Source: Pseudomonas baltica (GTDB taxonomy: Bacteria > Pseudomonadota > Gammaproteobacteria > Pseudomonadales > Pseudomonadaceae). From it: DNA of 64,000 bases. The position numbers and the translations under genes were made by a program. Position 1 is the stretch's first letter. Every line of letters starts with the position of its first letter. Shown piece after piece: positions 37,511-46,913 of the stretch. The notes beneath the pieces were generated by a model that saw nothing but the letters and a program-made list of their open reading frames with translations, was not told the origin of the DNA and did not search any database. The stretch spans positions 372,001-436,000 of the forward strand of contig NZ_JACMYH010000001.1 of assembly GCF_014235765.1 (NCBI RefSeq). Reading direction: 5' to 3'.

Positions 37511-37737
37511 ATTGATTCGATCCCACATTGAGTTCGCGAGGAAATCGCGGTGAAGATGTCGTCAGGGTTGACCCTTGAGCGGCCGGGTAAGTTGCGTTGC
37601 AAGGCTACCCTCTGCACTCCAACCAATTGTTACCTGCCGTGCAACTCAGCTTTATCGAAATCCGGTTTGCCCGGCGCCCGTCTCCCGGCCTAAGCTTGCC
37701 CGCTCGATGCCGTACGCCCTTATCAGTGGAATCCATG

Positions 37738-38712
37738 ATGCCCAGCCAGTTTCCTTCCGCCAGGCCGCGCCGCCTGCGCCGCAACGCTTCTTTCCGCGAT
37801 CTGTTCCAGGAAGCCGAATTCAATCTTGGCGACCTGGTGCTGCCGATTTTCGTCGAAGAAGAGATAGACGACTTCGTGCCCATCAACAGCATGCCGGGAG
37901 TCATGCGCATTCCCGAGTCGAAGCTTGCGGGCGAGATCGAGCGCTACGCGCGTGCCGGCATCAAATCGGTGATGACGTTCGGTGTGTCTCACCACCTCGA
38001 TGCCGATGGCAGCGACACCTGGAACGAAAACGGTCTGGTGGCGCGCATTGCCCGTATCTGCAAGGACACCGCTCCCGAGATGGTGGTCATGGCCGACACC
38101 TGTTTCTGCGAGTACACCTCCCATGGCCATTGCGGGGTTCTGCACGGTGACCATGTCGACAACGACGCCACCTTGATCAACCTCGGCAAGCAGGCCGTGG
38201 TTGCGGCCCGCGCCGGTGCCGATTTCATTTCACCGTCGGCGGCCATGGACGGCCAGGTGCAGGCGATCCGTGCTGCGCTGGACGAAGCCGGTTTCTTCGA
38301 CACGTCGATCATGGCCTATTCGACCAAATTCGCGTCGTCGTTCTACGGCCCGTTCCGCGAAGCCGGTGGCACGGCCCTCAAGGGTGATCGCAAGACGTAC
38401 CAGATGAACCCCATGAACCGTCGTGAAGCCGTGCGCGAATCGCTGCTCGACGAGCAGGAGGGCGCGGACGCCTTGATGGTCAAGCCTGCAGGGGCCTACC
38501 TCGACATCATTCGCGATATCCGCGAGGCGTCGCGCCTGCCGCTGGCTGCGTACCAGGTCAGTGGCGAATACGCGATGATCAAGTTTGCCGGCCAGGCAGG
38601 CGCGGTGGACGAGCAGCGTATCGTGCGCGAGAGCCTAGGCGCGATCAAGCGCGCCGGCGCCGACCTGATCTTCACTTACTTCGCCATGGACATCGCCCGC
38701 GAAGGCATCTGA
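37738..38712 (+). CDS. hemB: Delta-aminolevulinic acid dehydratase, zinc-cysteine type
   Basis: HemB condenses two 5-aminolevulinate molecules to porphobilinogen for heme. The 324 residues have the Schiff-base lysines Lys197 ([12 protein letters not shown]) and Lys249 ([11 protein letters not shown]). The metal loop reads [15 protein letters not shown], with Cys122, Cys124 and Cys132: the three-cysteine catalytic zinc site of the E. coli and yeast enzymes. The well-known P. aeruginosa HemB instead has Asp/Ala at these places and is Mg-dependent. This gene is therefore likely a second, zinc-dependent HemB. ATGATG at 37735 gives two possible starts. It is divergent from transketolase across 227 bases. 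Confidence 0.93.
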   Translation: MPSQFPSARPRRLRRNASFRDLFQEAEFNLGDLVLPIFVEEEIDDFVPINSMPGVMRIPESKLAGEIERYARAGIKSVMTFGVSHHLDADGSDTWNENGLVARIARICKDTAPEMVVMADTCFCEYTSHGHCGVLHGDHVDNDATLINLGKQAVVAARAGADFISPSAAMDGQVQAIRAALDEAGFFDTSIMAYSTKFASSFYGPFREAGGTALKGDRKTYQMNPMNRREAVRESLLDEQEGADALMVKPAGAYLDIIRDIREASRLPLAAYQVSGEYAMIKFAGQAGAVDEQRIVRESLGAIKRAGADLIFTYFAMDIAREGI

Positions 38713-38721
38713 ATCGTCGAT

Positions 38722-39144
38722 TCACTCGCCCTGGCGCATCGGCATGCGGTCGATGGTGCTGAACAAAGCCTGCGGATCGACAGGCCCCGGCTGGTCGACC
38801 TTGATGCCGCCGTCCTTGCCCACCAGCAAGACCCGGGCCTGGGCATCGGCCGGGTGCCTGAGCGCCTTGAGCAGCGCCGCGCTGGCCTCATTGCTCAACG
38901 GCTGGCCATTGCGGCTGGCCCGGCCGCCGACGATTTCGTAGAGCACCATTTCACGTTCGACGAACGCCTCGCGGTTGACCGGCTTGGCCAGCGCGGTGCG
39001 CAGGTCGACCAGGGTGGCATCGCGTGCATCAGGCGCAATGACGATCAGTGGACGACTCTGCCAACGTTCGGCAACCAGCGGGTTGGCGTCGCTGGCATGG
39101 GCCAGCGACGCGCCCAGCGCCAGGGCGGTGATCAGGTTTTTCAT
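38722..39144 (-). CDS. DUF4174-type secreted protein
   Basis: A 140-residue protein beginning with a short signal peptide (MKNLITALALGASLAHA, cleavage near residue 17). The mature domain fits DUF4174: RPLIVIAPDARDATLVDLR, an REMVLYEIV strand, then ARVLLVGKDGGIKVDQPG and an ALFSTIDRMPMRQ end, a small thioredoxin-like alpha/beta layout without CxxC. The start at 39144 is preferred because it begins the signal peptide; an in-frame ATG at 39240 would add 32 residues. It is convergent with hemB, only 9 bases apart. Confidence 0.75.
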   Translation of the reverse strand: MKNLITALALGASLAHASDANPLVAERWQSRPLIVIAPDARDATLVDLRTALAKPVNREAFVEREMVLYEIVGGRASRNGQPLSNEASAALLKALRHPADAQARVLLVGKDGGIKVDQPGPVDPQALFSTIDRMPMRQGE

Positions 39145-39271
39145 GTTCCATTTCTTTTCAACGAGCGGGGTCTGGCCCGACAGGGGCATTCTCGACAATG
39201 GCATTCCCGGTAGAACTTGGGCATGCGCGATGGGTTCCAAGCCGTATCGCTCCTGCGCAATGGGTAATGCA

Positions 39272-39601
39272 ATGCCACTTAGAATCCAGCATCACGACAT
39301 CGAACAAACCAACTTGCGCACCGTTAGTGAGATCTGGCTGGCGGGCCCGGCATGCACATTCAGTGCTGAAAGCGAGCTCGACACTCTGTGTTTCTGGCGT
39401 GGAAGGCCGGCTGTCAGCCACGACATGCTCAGCGAAGGCACCCATGAGCAGAATCTGCAGCGTCTGTGGCTGGTCATTCCTGACGTTGCCGATAATTCCG
39501 CCGTTGCGGCGGTAGAGGCCAGGCTGCGGACTGCTCTGGAAAAGCAGTACATGGAAGGTGAGTTCTATCCTGCGCAGCAGAAAACTACGACTGAGTTGTA
39601 G
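39272..39601 (+). CDS. Unrecognised small soluble protein
   Basis: A 109-residue protein (MPLRIQHHDIEQTNLRTV...) with alternating hydrophobic and charged stretches and no signal or membrane segment. I do not know a family. The start is uncertain: ATGs in the same frame at 39227, 39260 and 39272 all lack a strong ribosome site. A weak AlgU-like match, GAACTT at about 39214 with TCCAA 17 bases later, lies just upstream. It is divergent from the DUF4174 gene. Codon use looks like the neighbours, which supports a real gene. Confidence 0.5.
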   Translation: MPLRIQHHDIEQTNLRTVSEIWLAGPACTFSAESELDTLCFWRGRPAVSHDMLSEGTHEQNLQRLWLVIPDVADNSAVAAVEARLRTALEKQYMEGEFYPAQQKTTTEL

Positions 39602-39815
39602 TCAACTCTATTTACGTTTCCAAACAATGCAGAAAGCCCGGTCAGTCATTGACGGTTCGGGCATATTGCATGAGCCTGCGTCTAGGTTTGCATCGTAACC
39701 TAATGATTTAAAAAGTTATTGTTTTTAAGTGGCGTGGCACGCGTGGTGCATTGTTCTCCCCGCAAGCATTACGTGAGCGATCACACACGTTGAACCTGCT
39801 AGGAGCACGACAATA

Positions 39816-40754
39816 ATGATGACCCCTGCTGACCACCTTCCTCCTGCCGCGCTGTCCGCTTCGACGGACAGTTCCAATCACTCCGGTGTATCCTGGGCCG
39901 CGATTTTCGCCGGCGCAGCGGGTGCCGCCGCCTTGTCGATGATCCTGGTCGTGCTGGGCTTCGGCCTCGGATTTTCAGCCATATCGCCTTGGGCCGACAA
40001 AGGGGTCAGCGCAACGACCCTGGGCGTCTCCACAGTAATCTGGCTGACATTCACGCAAATCGTCGCTTCCGGAATGGGCGGTTATCTGGCCGGCCGCCTG
40101 CGGGTGAAGTGGGCCAACATGCACGGCGACGAAGTGTACTTCCGCGATACCGCGCACGGCTTCCTGGCGTGGGCAGTGGCCTCGCTGGTCACTGCGATGC
40201 TGGTGTTGGGTTCGGTCGGCAGTGCGATCGGCGGCGGCGTGCAGGCCGGTGCCAGCGTTGCCTCCGGTGCCGCCGTGGCAGCGGGCAGTTCCGCGAATGA
40301 CAACGCCAGCGACCCGTACGGCTACTTCGTCGACATGCTGTTTCGCGACAACCGCCCGGTAGCGGTCAGCGATGACGCAGCCCATGCCGTGGTGACCCGT
40401 ATTTTCGCCCGGACTGTGAGCAACGACGGTCAGCTCGCCGGTGAAGACCGCGCCTACTTGGCGCAACTGGTCAGCCAGCGTACCAACTTGACCCAGGCTC
40501 AGGCCGAGCAGCGCGTCGATCAGGTCTACGGTCAGGCGTTGAAGTCGGTCGAAGACGCTGAAATGGCCGCCCGCCAGGCCGCCGATACCGCCAAGAAGGT
40601 TGCTGCCGCCACGGCGCTGTGGACGTTCGTCGCCTTGCTCTGCGGCGCGTTCTTCGCCAGCTTCGCGGCGACCTTCGGTGGCCGCAGCCGGGATGCCGTG
40701 GTCTGGCATGAACGCGACCGCACCCGCACTCACACACCCACTTCGATTCGCTGA
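39816..40754 (+). CDS. Membrane protein with Gly/Ala-rich spans
   Basis: 312 residues, function unknown. Hydrophobic spans lie near residues 26-55 (VSWAAIFAGAAGAAALSMIL), 70-92, 110-150 and 270-290. Between the third and fourth lies a soluble section (residues about 160-260) with repeated Ala/Gln/Asp-rich helices such as TQAQAEQRVDQVYGQALKSVE and MAARQAADTAKKVAAATA, likely coiled-coil. The GG/AG-rich TM segments resemble small membrane proteins of general stress response, but I cannot name it. AGGAG precedes the ATG closely. The 24-residue microprotein gene follows by 15 bases. Confidence 0.75.
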   Translation: MMTPADHLPPAALSASTDSSNHSGVSWAAIFAGAAGAAALSMILVVLGFGLGFSAISPWADKGVSATTLGVSTVIWLTFTQIVASGMGGYLAGRLRVKWANMHGDEVYFRDTAHGFLAWAVASLVTAMLVLGSVGSAIGGGVQAGASVASGAAVAAGSSANDNASDPYGYFVDMLFRDNRPVAVSDDAAHAVVTRIFARTVSNDGQLAGEDRAYLAQLVSQRTNLTQAQAEQRVDQVYGQALKSVEDAEMAARQAADTAKKVAAATALWTFVALLCGAFFASFAATFGGRSRDAVVWHERDRTRTHTPTSIR

Positions 40755-40769
40755 TCAAGGAGTAATGCC

Positions 40770-40844
40770 ATGCGCTCGATTCTCTTGTTTTTCCTCGGTG
40801 TGCCTATCCCGATCATCATCTTGATCGCGCTGTTCATGCACTGA
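40770..40844 (+). CDS. 24-residue hydrophobic microprotein
   Basis: MRSILLFFLGVPIPIIILIA plus LFMH forms a single hydrophobic segment with a PIP kink and a charged Arg at the N-terminus. It has a canonical AAGGAG ribosome site (7-8 bases before the ATG) and lies 15 bases behind the 39816-40754 membrane protein gene, then a strong hairpin follows. The whole layout suggests a genuine translated gene of one membrane span, perhaps acting with the larger membrane protein. It is too short for usual gene finders. Homologues of similar sequence may exist in proteobacteria, but I cannot search. Confidence 0.65.
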   Translation: MRSILLFFLGVPIPIIILIALFMH

Positions 40845-40865
40845 TTCATCCAGCAGTTGCATGAC

Positions 40866-40904
40866 AAAAAACGCCCCCGGCGCAATTACATTGCCCGGGG
40901 GCGT
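40866..40904. terminator. Strong bidirectional-type hairpin after the microprotein gene
   Basis: ACGCCCCCGG pairs with CCGGGGGCGT, and an inner GCAAT/ATTGC stem adds five pairs with one bulged C, giving about 15 pairs around a TAC loop. Six As precede it, giving a leftward T-run; rightward only TCGTTTG follows. It should end the rightward membrane-protein unit and stop leftward transcription. Confidence 0.75.
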
Positions 40905-41072
40905 GTCGTTTGAGCCTGCTGTAATGCAATCGCGCGGTCGAAAATTTGTTGTCCTGATGTTTCATTCGTCATGGATGGCGCCCCGAGTCCTGTGTGCTTG
41001 GCCATACTGGGGTCTGCCATCTTCGTGGGAAATGTCTTCCCGACTCGCGTGAAAACCCTGAGGGGCTACTCC

Positions 41073-41993
41073 ATGCCGACCCGCCGCCAATTCGTTCAGT
41101 ACACTGCCATGTTGAGCGCAGCCGCCAGCTGGGGCTCGCTCATGTCACCCCTGGCATTCGCCGCACAACCCTTGTTGCAGCGCAAGATTCCCGCCTCCGG
41201 GGAACAGCTTCCGGCTATCGGCCTGGGTACCTCGCAGACATTCAACGTCGACCCCGCTTCGGCAGACATGGCGCCGCTGCGCGATGTGCTCAGGGCCTTC
41301 GTCGACGGTGGCGCCAGGGTGATCGACACGGCGCCCAGCTATGGTCGCGCCGAGCAGGTGACCGGCGACCTGGTGAACCAGGCCGGCGCGCGCGACAAGG
41401 TGTTTCTCGCAAGCAAGGTATCTGCGACCGGACGCGAGGCCGGCATGCGCCAGATCGAAGCCAGCTTCAAGGCCCTGCAGACCGACAGGATCGACCTCAT
41501 CCAGGTTCATAACCTGCAGGACACCCGTACCCAGTTGGCATTGCTGCGTGAACTCAAGGCCCAAGGCCGTATTCGCTACATAGGCGTGACGCATTACGTG
41601 GGATCGGCTCACGACGAGCTGCTGGCCGTGCTGAAGAAAGAGCCGGTCGATTTCGTCCAGGTCAACTACTCGATAGGCGCGCGCAACGCCGAGCGTACCC
41701 TGTTGCCGTACTGCGCCGATCACGGCATAGCCACCTTGATCAACCGCACGTTCGAAGCTGGCCGGCTGTTCGCCAAGGTCAAAGGCCGCGCTCTTCCCGA
41801 GTGGGCTGCGGCCGAGCTGGATGCCAGTTCATGGGCCCAGTTGATGCTCAAGTTCGTGCTGGCCAACCCTGCGGTCACCACGGTGATTCCAGCCACCTCG
41901 CAGCCGCGCTATGTCCTCGACAACCTGTTGGCCGGCCAGGGCCGCCTGCCCGATGCCGGCCAGTTGCAACGCATCGCCGCCGAATTCGCCTGA
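41073..41993 (+). CDS. Tat-exported aldo/keto reductase
   Basis: 306 residues. The N-terminus PTRRQFVQYTAMLSAAAS followed by LAFA-AQ is a twin-arginine (Tat) signal peptide, so the enzyme should be folded with its cofactor and sent to the periplasm. The aldo/keto reductase barrel has the catalytic set: Asp in VIDTAPSYG, Tyr in that SYGRAE loop, Lys in FLASKVS and His in IQVHNLQD. The C-terminal cofactor part reads VTTVIPATSQPRYVLDN. An NADPH-dependent reductase in the periplasm is unusual; the cofactor must be carried along or replaced. The NTP/NDP-exchanger-like gene follows after 12 bases, probably co-transcribed. Confidence 0.87.
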   Translation: MPTRRQFVQYTAMLSAAASWGSLMSPLAFAAQPLLQRKIPASGEQLPAIGLGTSQTFNVDPASADMAPLRDVLRAFVDGGARVIDTAPSYGRAEQVTGDLVNQAGARDKVFLASKVSATGREAGMRQIEASFKALQTDRIDLIQVHNLQDTRTQLALLRELKAQGRIRYIGVTHYVGSAHDELLAVLKKEPVDFVQVNYSIGARNAERTLLPYCADHGIATLINRTFEAGRLFAKVKGRALPEWAAAELDASSWAQLMLKFVLANPAVTTVIPATSQPRYVLDNLLAGQGRLPDAGQLQRIAAEFA

Positions 41994-42005
41994 GGTGCGC
42001 TACCT

Positions 42006-43307
42006 ATGATCAGCGTCAGTGCGCGTCTGCGTCAGGCGATCAATGCCCGACCCGATGAAGGGCGGGCAGCGCTGGCCGCGTTCGCGTTGTTTTTCTGCCT
42101 GTTCTGCGGCTATTTCATGCTGCGGCCGATCCGCGAATCCATGGGCATCCAGGGCGGTGTGGAAAACCTGCAATGGTTGTTCACGGCCACCTTCGTCGCC
42201 ATGCTGGTGGCCGTGCCGCTGTTCGGCTGGCTCAACTCCAGGGTGCCCAGGCTTCACTACATCGACTGGGTATACGGATTCTTCGGCGGCAACCTGTTGC
42301 TGTTCGCCGCCGCCTTCGCTGCTGCCGAGCAGGGCATCTGGCTGGCGCGAGTCTTCTACGTATGGATCTCGGTCTATAACCTGTTCGTCATCTCGGTGGC
42401 ATGGAGCTTGATGGCCGATGTGTTCGATGGCGCCCAGGCCAAGCGCCTGTTCGCGTTCATCGCCGCTGGAGCCAGCGTCGGCGGCCTGGCGGGGCCGGCC
42501 ACGAGCGCGCTGCTGGTCGGCGTCATCGGCGCCAGCGGGTTGTCGATACTGGCGGCAGCATTGCTTGGCGTCGCGATCTTGCTGAAACACCGATTGATGA
42601 GCTGGCGTGCCGAGCACGGGGCAGGGCGGCCGGGTGCCGCGCACGCCGAAAGCCCGCGCAAGCCGGTGGCCGGCAACCCGTTCAGTGGGCTGACGCGTGT
42701 GCTGCAATCGCGCTACCTGCTGGGCATTTGCGCCTTCGTCGTGCTGTTGGCCACGGTCAGCACCTTTCTGTATTTCGAACAGGCCCGTCTGGTCGCCGAA
42801 CGCTTCCCCGGTCGCGAGGAACAGGTGCGGGTATTCGGCATCATCGATTTCGTGGTCCAGGCCGGTGCGCTCATCGCCCAGTTGTTCATCACCGGCCGGC
42901 TGGCGCAACGGCTGGGAGTGAAGACCTTGCTGGCGCTGGTGCCGGCGCTGGTCTGCCTGGGCTTCGTCGGCCTGGCGCTGGCACCCACTTTCGCCATGCT
43001 GGCTGGGCTGATGATCGTGCGCCGCATCGGCGAATACGCCTTCGTACGTCCCGGTCGCGAAATGCTCTTCGCCCCATTGGACGCCGAAACCAAATACAAG
43101 GCGAAGAACTTCATCGACACGGTGGTCTACCGCGGCGGCGATGCCTTCAGTGGCTGGGTGAAGAGCCTGCTCGACCTGCTCGGACACGGCGTGCTGCTGA
43201 TCGCCCTGGTGGGCGCTGCCTGCGCGGCGCTGTGGGGAGCGGTGGGCTGGTACCTGGGTGGCAAAGCGGATGCAGCCTCAGCAGAACATTCGGACGCTCG
43301 CAAATAA
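42006..43307 (+). CDS. MFS/NTP-NDP exchanger-like membrane carrier
   Basis: 433 residues and about 11-12 membrane spans. The start FFCLFCGYFMLRPIRESMGI and the section VAWSLMADVFDGAQAKRLFAFIAAGASVGGLAGPA are typical of the bacterial ATP/ADP (NTT/TLC)-related branch of the major facilitator family, which is common in free-living bacteria as well as in energy parasites. In free-living species its role is not settled and nucleotide exchange should not be assumed. GAGGTG lies before the ATG. It follows the Tat-exported reductase gene by 12 bases, which raises a link, though no evidence shows one. Confidence 0.78.
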   Translation: MISVSARLRQAINARPDEGRAALAAFALFFCLFCGYFMLRPIRESMGIQGGVENLQWLFTATFVAMLVAVPLFGWLNSRVPRLHYIDWVYGFFGGNLLLFAAAFAAAEQGIWLARVFYVWISVYNLFVISVAWSLMADVFDGAQAKRLFAFIAAGASVGGLAGPATSALLVGVIGASGLSILAAALLGVAILLKHRLMSWRAEHGAGRPGAAHAESPRKPVAGNPFSGLTRVLQSRYLLGICAFVVLLATVSTFLYFEQARLVAERFPGREEQVRVFGIIDFVVQAGALIAQLFITGRLAQRLGVKTLLALVPALVCLGFVGLALAPTFAMLAGLMIVRRIGEYAFVRPGREMLFAPLDAETKYKAKNFIDTVVYRGGDAFSGWVKSLLDLLGHGVLLIALVGAACAALWGAVGWYLGGKADAASAEHSDARK

Positions 43308-43386
43308 ACTGCCTGGATGACCCACGGTTGGCTACAGTAAAGCTGAGTTCGGCCGACAACTTCTGATTACACCCATACGTTCGGAC

Positions 43387-45369
43387 ATGATGTCTACGAC
43401 CAGACGCTTCACCTGCACCGGCCTGTTCGCGCTGATCAAACGGTTGTGCAGCGTACCTCAAGGCAATTCGCGTCTGCTGGCGGCCCAGTACCAGGCCCTG
43501 GCCAGGCAGATTCCCCTGATGTACTTCATCCTGCTCATCAACAGCTGGGCGCTGGCCTTCACCCACATGGCCAGCTCGCCCGTGTGGATGACCGTGCACA
43601 TACCGCTGGTACTGACCCTCATCAGCCTGGTACGAGCGCTGGCCTGGCGCCGCGGTTGGCAGCACCAGCCAGACGATGTCGAAGTCGCCCAGGCGCTGGC
43701 ACGGACCAACCGTATCTGTTGCGTGGTAGCCATCGGTTTCACCGTGTGGGCGCTGGCCCTGTTTCCCTATGGCGACAGCTACGCCAAGGCCCATGTGGCG
43801 TTCTACATGGCCATCACGGTGATCGGCTGCATTTTCTGCCTGATGCACCTGCGCTCCGCCGCCCTGATGACGGCCGCCGTGGTCAACGTAGCCTTCATTG
43901 CCTTTTTCGCCTCCACCGATAACCCGACGTTCATCGCCACCAGCGTCAACGTGATGCTGGTCACGGGCATCATGCTGGTGGTGTTGCAGAACAACTACCG
44001 CAACTTCACCGGCCTGGTGAACGCCCAGGCGCACAGCGAAGCGCTGAGCGACGAGAACTTCCTGCTGGCCAACAAGGACAGCCTGACCGGGCTACCCAAT
44101 CGCCGCTGGTTCTTCAACTGCCTGGACACCTGTCTGGCCCAGGCAGGGGAGCAGGGGCACAGACTGGGCGTGGGCATTCTCGATCTGGACGGATTCAAGC
44201 CGGTCAACGACCTGTACGGACACAGTGTCGGCGACCGCCTGTTGGCCGAGGTCGGCACGCGCCTCGCTGCGCTGCTGCCGGACGGCGTTCACGTTGCGCG
44301 TCTGGGTGGCGACGAGTTTGCCTTGATCCTGCCCGATTGCGGCGACAACGCGCAGATTGCAGCCTTTGCCGAACGCATCTGCATCGAACTGGGCAAGCCC
44401 TACCTGTTGGTCGATGTGCCAATCCAGGTCGGTGCTTCGATGGGCCTGGCGACCTTCCCGGACCTTGCCACCGATGCGCACGAGCTGTTCGAGTACGCCG
44501 ACTACGCGCTGTACCACAGCAAGCGCCATGTCGTCGGTCACATGTCGCTGTTCTCGGCGCTGCACAGGAAGCAGTTGCAGAGCGCGATCCTCACCGAGCA
44601 GGCGCTGCGTCGTGCCGATCTGGATCGCGAGTTCAGCGTCGCCTTCCAGCCCATCGTCGAGTTGCAGACCGGCGCCACCGTGGCGTTCGAAGCCTTGGCT
44701 CGGTGGCAGAGCGTGGAGCTGGGGCCTGTGCCGCCCGGCCAGTTCATTCCGGTCGCCGAGCGCAGCGGCATGATCAATCGTCTGACCCTGCCACTGTTGG
44801 CCAAGGCCCTGCAGGGTGCATGCACCTGGCCGGCGCCGATCCGTTTGTCCTTCAACCTGTCGGCCCACGACTGCGGCTCCCCCGAAGCCGTGCAGGCCAT
44901 CGTCAAACTCCTGGCCAACGGCCCGTTCGACCCCAGCCGAGTCGACCTGGAAATCACCGAAACGGCGACCCTGCAGGATCTGGACCTGGTTCAGGAAGCA
45001 ATCGCATCCCTGCGGGGCCTGGGCTGCGGTATTTCGCTCGACGACTTCGGTACCGGCTATTCGAGCCTGAGCCATCTGCACGCGCTGGCCCTGACCAAGC
45101 TTAAGGTGGACCGCAGTTTCGTCGCCCGCCTGCACGAGAAACCGGCCAGCTACAAGATCGTCAAATCGCTGCTGGCCTTGACCCAGGACATGGACCTGGA
45201 TTGCATCTTCGAAGGGGTGGAAACCCGCGAGGAGGCGCAGGCGCTGGCATTGCTGGGTTGTCGCTATGTCCAGGGCTATTACTTCGCCAGGCCCATGCCC
45301 GCGGACACTACCGCGACCTGGCTGGTGCAGAGCCTCGTACCGGAGAAATGGCTGGCAACCTCGACCTAA
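43387..45369 (+). CDS. Membrane-bound GGDEF-EAL c-di-GMP protein
   Basis: 660 residues. The N-terminal 200 residues hold about six membrane spans as a sensory module of MASE type. The GGDEF domain (about 225-385) keeps ARLGGDEFALIL, and the RxxD inhibitory site is absent. The EAL domain (about 410-655) keeps FEALARW, NLSAHD, LEITET, LDDFGTGYSSL, the Lys of LKVDRSF, EGVET and QGYYFARP, so phosphodiesterase activity is expected. Both activities may be present, with net effect set by the membrane sensor. Start Met is doubled (ATGATG at 43387). No neighbouring partner is evident. Confidence 0.9.
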   Translation: MMSTTRRFTCTGLFALIKRLCSVPQGNSRLLAAQYQALARQIPLMYFILLINSWALAFTHMASSPVWMTVHIPLVLTLISLVRALAWRRGWQHQPDDVEVAQALARTNRICCVVAIGFTVWALALFPYGDSYAKAHVAFYMAITVIGCIFCLMHLRSAALMTAAVVNVAFIAFFASTDNPTFIATSVNVMLVTGIMLVVLQNNYRNFTGLVNAQAHSEALSDENFLLANKDSLTGLPNRRWFFNCLDTCLAQAGEQGHRLGVGILDLDGFKPVNDLYGHSVGDRLLAEVGTRLAALLPDGVHVARLGGDEFALILPDCGDNAQIAAFAERICIELGKPYLLVDVPIQVGASMGLATFPDLATDAHELFEYADYALYHSKRHVVGHMSLFSALHRKQLQSAILTEQALRRADLDREFSVAFQPIVELQTGATVAFEALARWQSVELGPVPPGQFIPVAERSGMINRLTLPLLAKALQGACTWPAPIRLSFNLSAHDCGSPEAVQAIVKLLANGPFDPSRVDLEITETATLQDLDLVQEAIASLRGLGCGISLDDFGTGYSSLSHLHALALTKLKVDRSFVARLHEKPASYKIVKSLLALTQDMDLDCIFEGVETREEAQALALLGCRYVQGYYFARPMPADTTATWLVQSLVPEKWLATST

Positions 45370-45547
45370 GCGCGCCATTGTCGTGCCGGATGGCCGTGCA
45401 CCGACGGACCGTTGCTCGAGTAACCCTTTGCTTTCCTTGCACAATCTTGGACAATCACGCCCCTTTTCAAGGCCGGGGCGCTGCCAGCTGCACGTTTTTC
45501 CCGCTTCCGGCCATCAGTTGAACACAGGCAAGCGGAGATTCGACCGG

Positions 45548-46825
45548 ATGAACGAGCAGGCCAACAGCCTCGACCCACGCTACGCCCAGGCGCCCGCCGC
45601 CCTGACCCCCTGGAGCCGCCACGACACCACCTGGATGCTCGGCCTGTTCGGCACTGCGATCGGCGCCGGCACCTTGTTCCTGCCGATCAACGCCGGCCTG
45701 GGTGGTTTCTGGCCGCTGGTCATCCTGGCCGTGCTGGCGTTCCCGATGACCTACTACGCGCATCAGGGCCTGACCCGCTTCGTGCTTTCCGGCCGCGCCG
45801 GCACGGACATCACCGATGTCGTGGAGGAGCACTTCGGCCTCAAGGCGGGGGCGTTGATAACGCTGCTGTACTTCTTCGCCATCTTTCCGATCCTGCTGAT
45901 CTACAGCGTGGGCCTGACCAACACCGTCGGCAGTTTCATGGAGCATCAGTTGCACATGGATACGCCGCCACGGGCGGTGCTGGCGCTGGTACTGATTCTC
46001 GGTCTGTTGATCGTGGTGCGCTGCGGCGAACAGTTCATCGTCAAGGCGATGAGCCTGATGGTCTATCCGTTCATCGTCGCGCTGGTGTTGCTCGCGCTGT
46101 ACCTGATTCCGCACTGGAATGGTGGCATCTTGGCGACCGCCGGGGACCTGCCCACACCCGGTGCGCTGATCCATACCCTGTGGCTGGCGATCCCGGTGAT
46201 GGTGTTTTCCTTCAACCATTCGCCGATCATCTCGGCCTTCGCCGTGGACCAGAAGCGTCGCTACGGCGAGCACGCCGACCAGCGCAGCAGCCAGATCCTG
46301 GCGCGCGCCCATGGCTTGATGGTGGTGCTGGTGCTGTTCTTCGTGTTCAGTTGCGTGCTGACCCTGTCGCCTGAGCAGCTTGCCGAAGCCAAGGCGCAGA
46401 ACCTGTCGATCCTGTCCTATCTGGCCAACCACTTCAGCAATCCGGTGATCGCGTTCGCCGCACCGCTGATTGCGATCGTGGCTATCGCCAAATCGTTCCT
46501 GGGCCACTACATCGGTGCCAGCGAAGGCATCAAGGGCCTGGTTCTGAAATCCGGCCGTCGGCCCAATGCCAAGGCCCTGGATCGTTTCACCGCACTGTTC
46601 ATGTTGTTGGTCTGTTGGCTCGTGGCCACGCTCAATCCGAACATCGTGCGCATGATCGAAAGCTTCGGCGGGCCGGTCATTGCCGCGCTGCTGTTCCTCA
46701 TGCCGATGTACGCGATCCGGCGTGTGCCGGCCATGCGCAAGTACGCCGGGCACGTGTCCAACGTATTCGTGACGCTGGTAGGCCTGGTGGCGATTTCGGC
46801 GCTGGTCTATTCGCTGAGCGCCTGA
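45548..46825 (+). CDS. HAAAP-family amino acid permease (SdaC/serine-threonine type)
   Basis: 425 residues and 11 hydrophobic segments. The HAAAP/SdaC family start is visible: TWMLGLFGTAIGAGTLFLPINAGLGG (residues about 28-53), then PMTYYAHQGLTRFVL. Further typical blocks are LAIPVMVFSFNHSPIIS and FLGHYIGASEGIKGLV. Members move serine, threonine or aromatic amino acids with protons or sodium. No deaminase gene is beside it to fix the substrate, but the sequence is closer to SdaC than to the tryptophan/tyrosine permeases. GGAG lies 11 bases before the ATG at 45548. Confidence 0.85.
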   Translation: MNEQANSLDPRYAQAPAALTPWSRHDTTWMLGLFGTAIGAGTLFLPINAGLGGFWPLVILAVLAFPMTYYAHQGLTRFVLSGRAGTDITDVVEEHFGLKAGALITLLYFFAIFPILLIYSVGLTNTVGSFMEHQLHMDTPPRAVLALVLILGLLIVVRCGEQFIVKAMSLMVYPFIVALVLLALYLIPHWNGGILATAGDLPTPGALIHTLWLAIPVMVFSFNHSPIISAFAVDQKRRYGEHADQRSSQILARAHGLMVVLVLFFVFSCVLTLSPEQLAEAKAQNLSILSYLANHFSNPVIAFAAPLIAIVAIAKSFLGHYIGASEGIKGLVLKSGRRPNAKALDRFTALFMLLVCWLVATLNPNIVRMIESFGGPVIAALLFLMPMYAIRRVPAMRKYAGHVSNVFVTLVGLVAISALVYSLSA

Positions 46826-46913
46826 GCAAGCCTGTTACACTGACCCTCGATGCCCGACCTGCGGCCGCCGATTTGCGGCATGCCCAGGGCGGGCGCGCAC
46901 CGAGGTGGTCGTG

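Noticed and set aside
39633..39680. GCCCG...CGGGC hairpin after the small 39272 gene
   Set aside because: The stem has a large internal loop and no T-run; too weak to call.
40861..41052. 63-codon rightward frame after the microprotein
   Set aside because: It covers the terminator hairpin and has no ribosome site.
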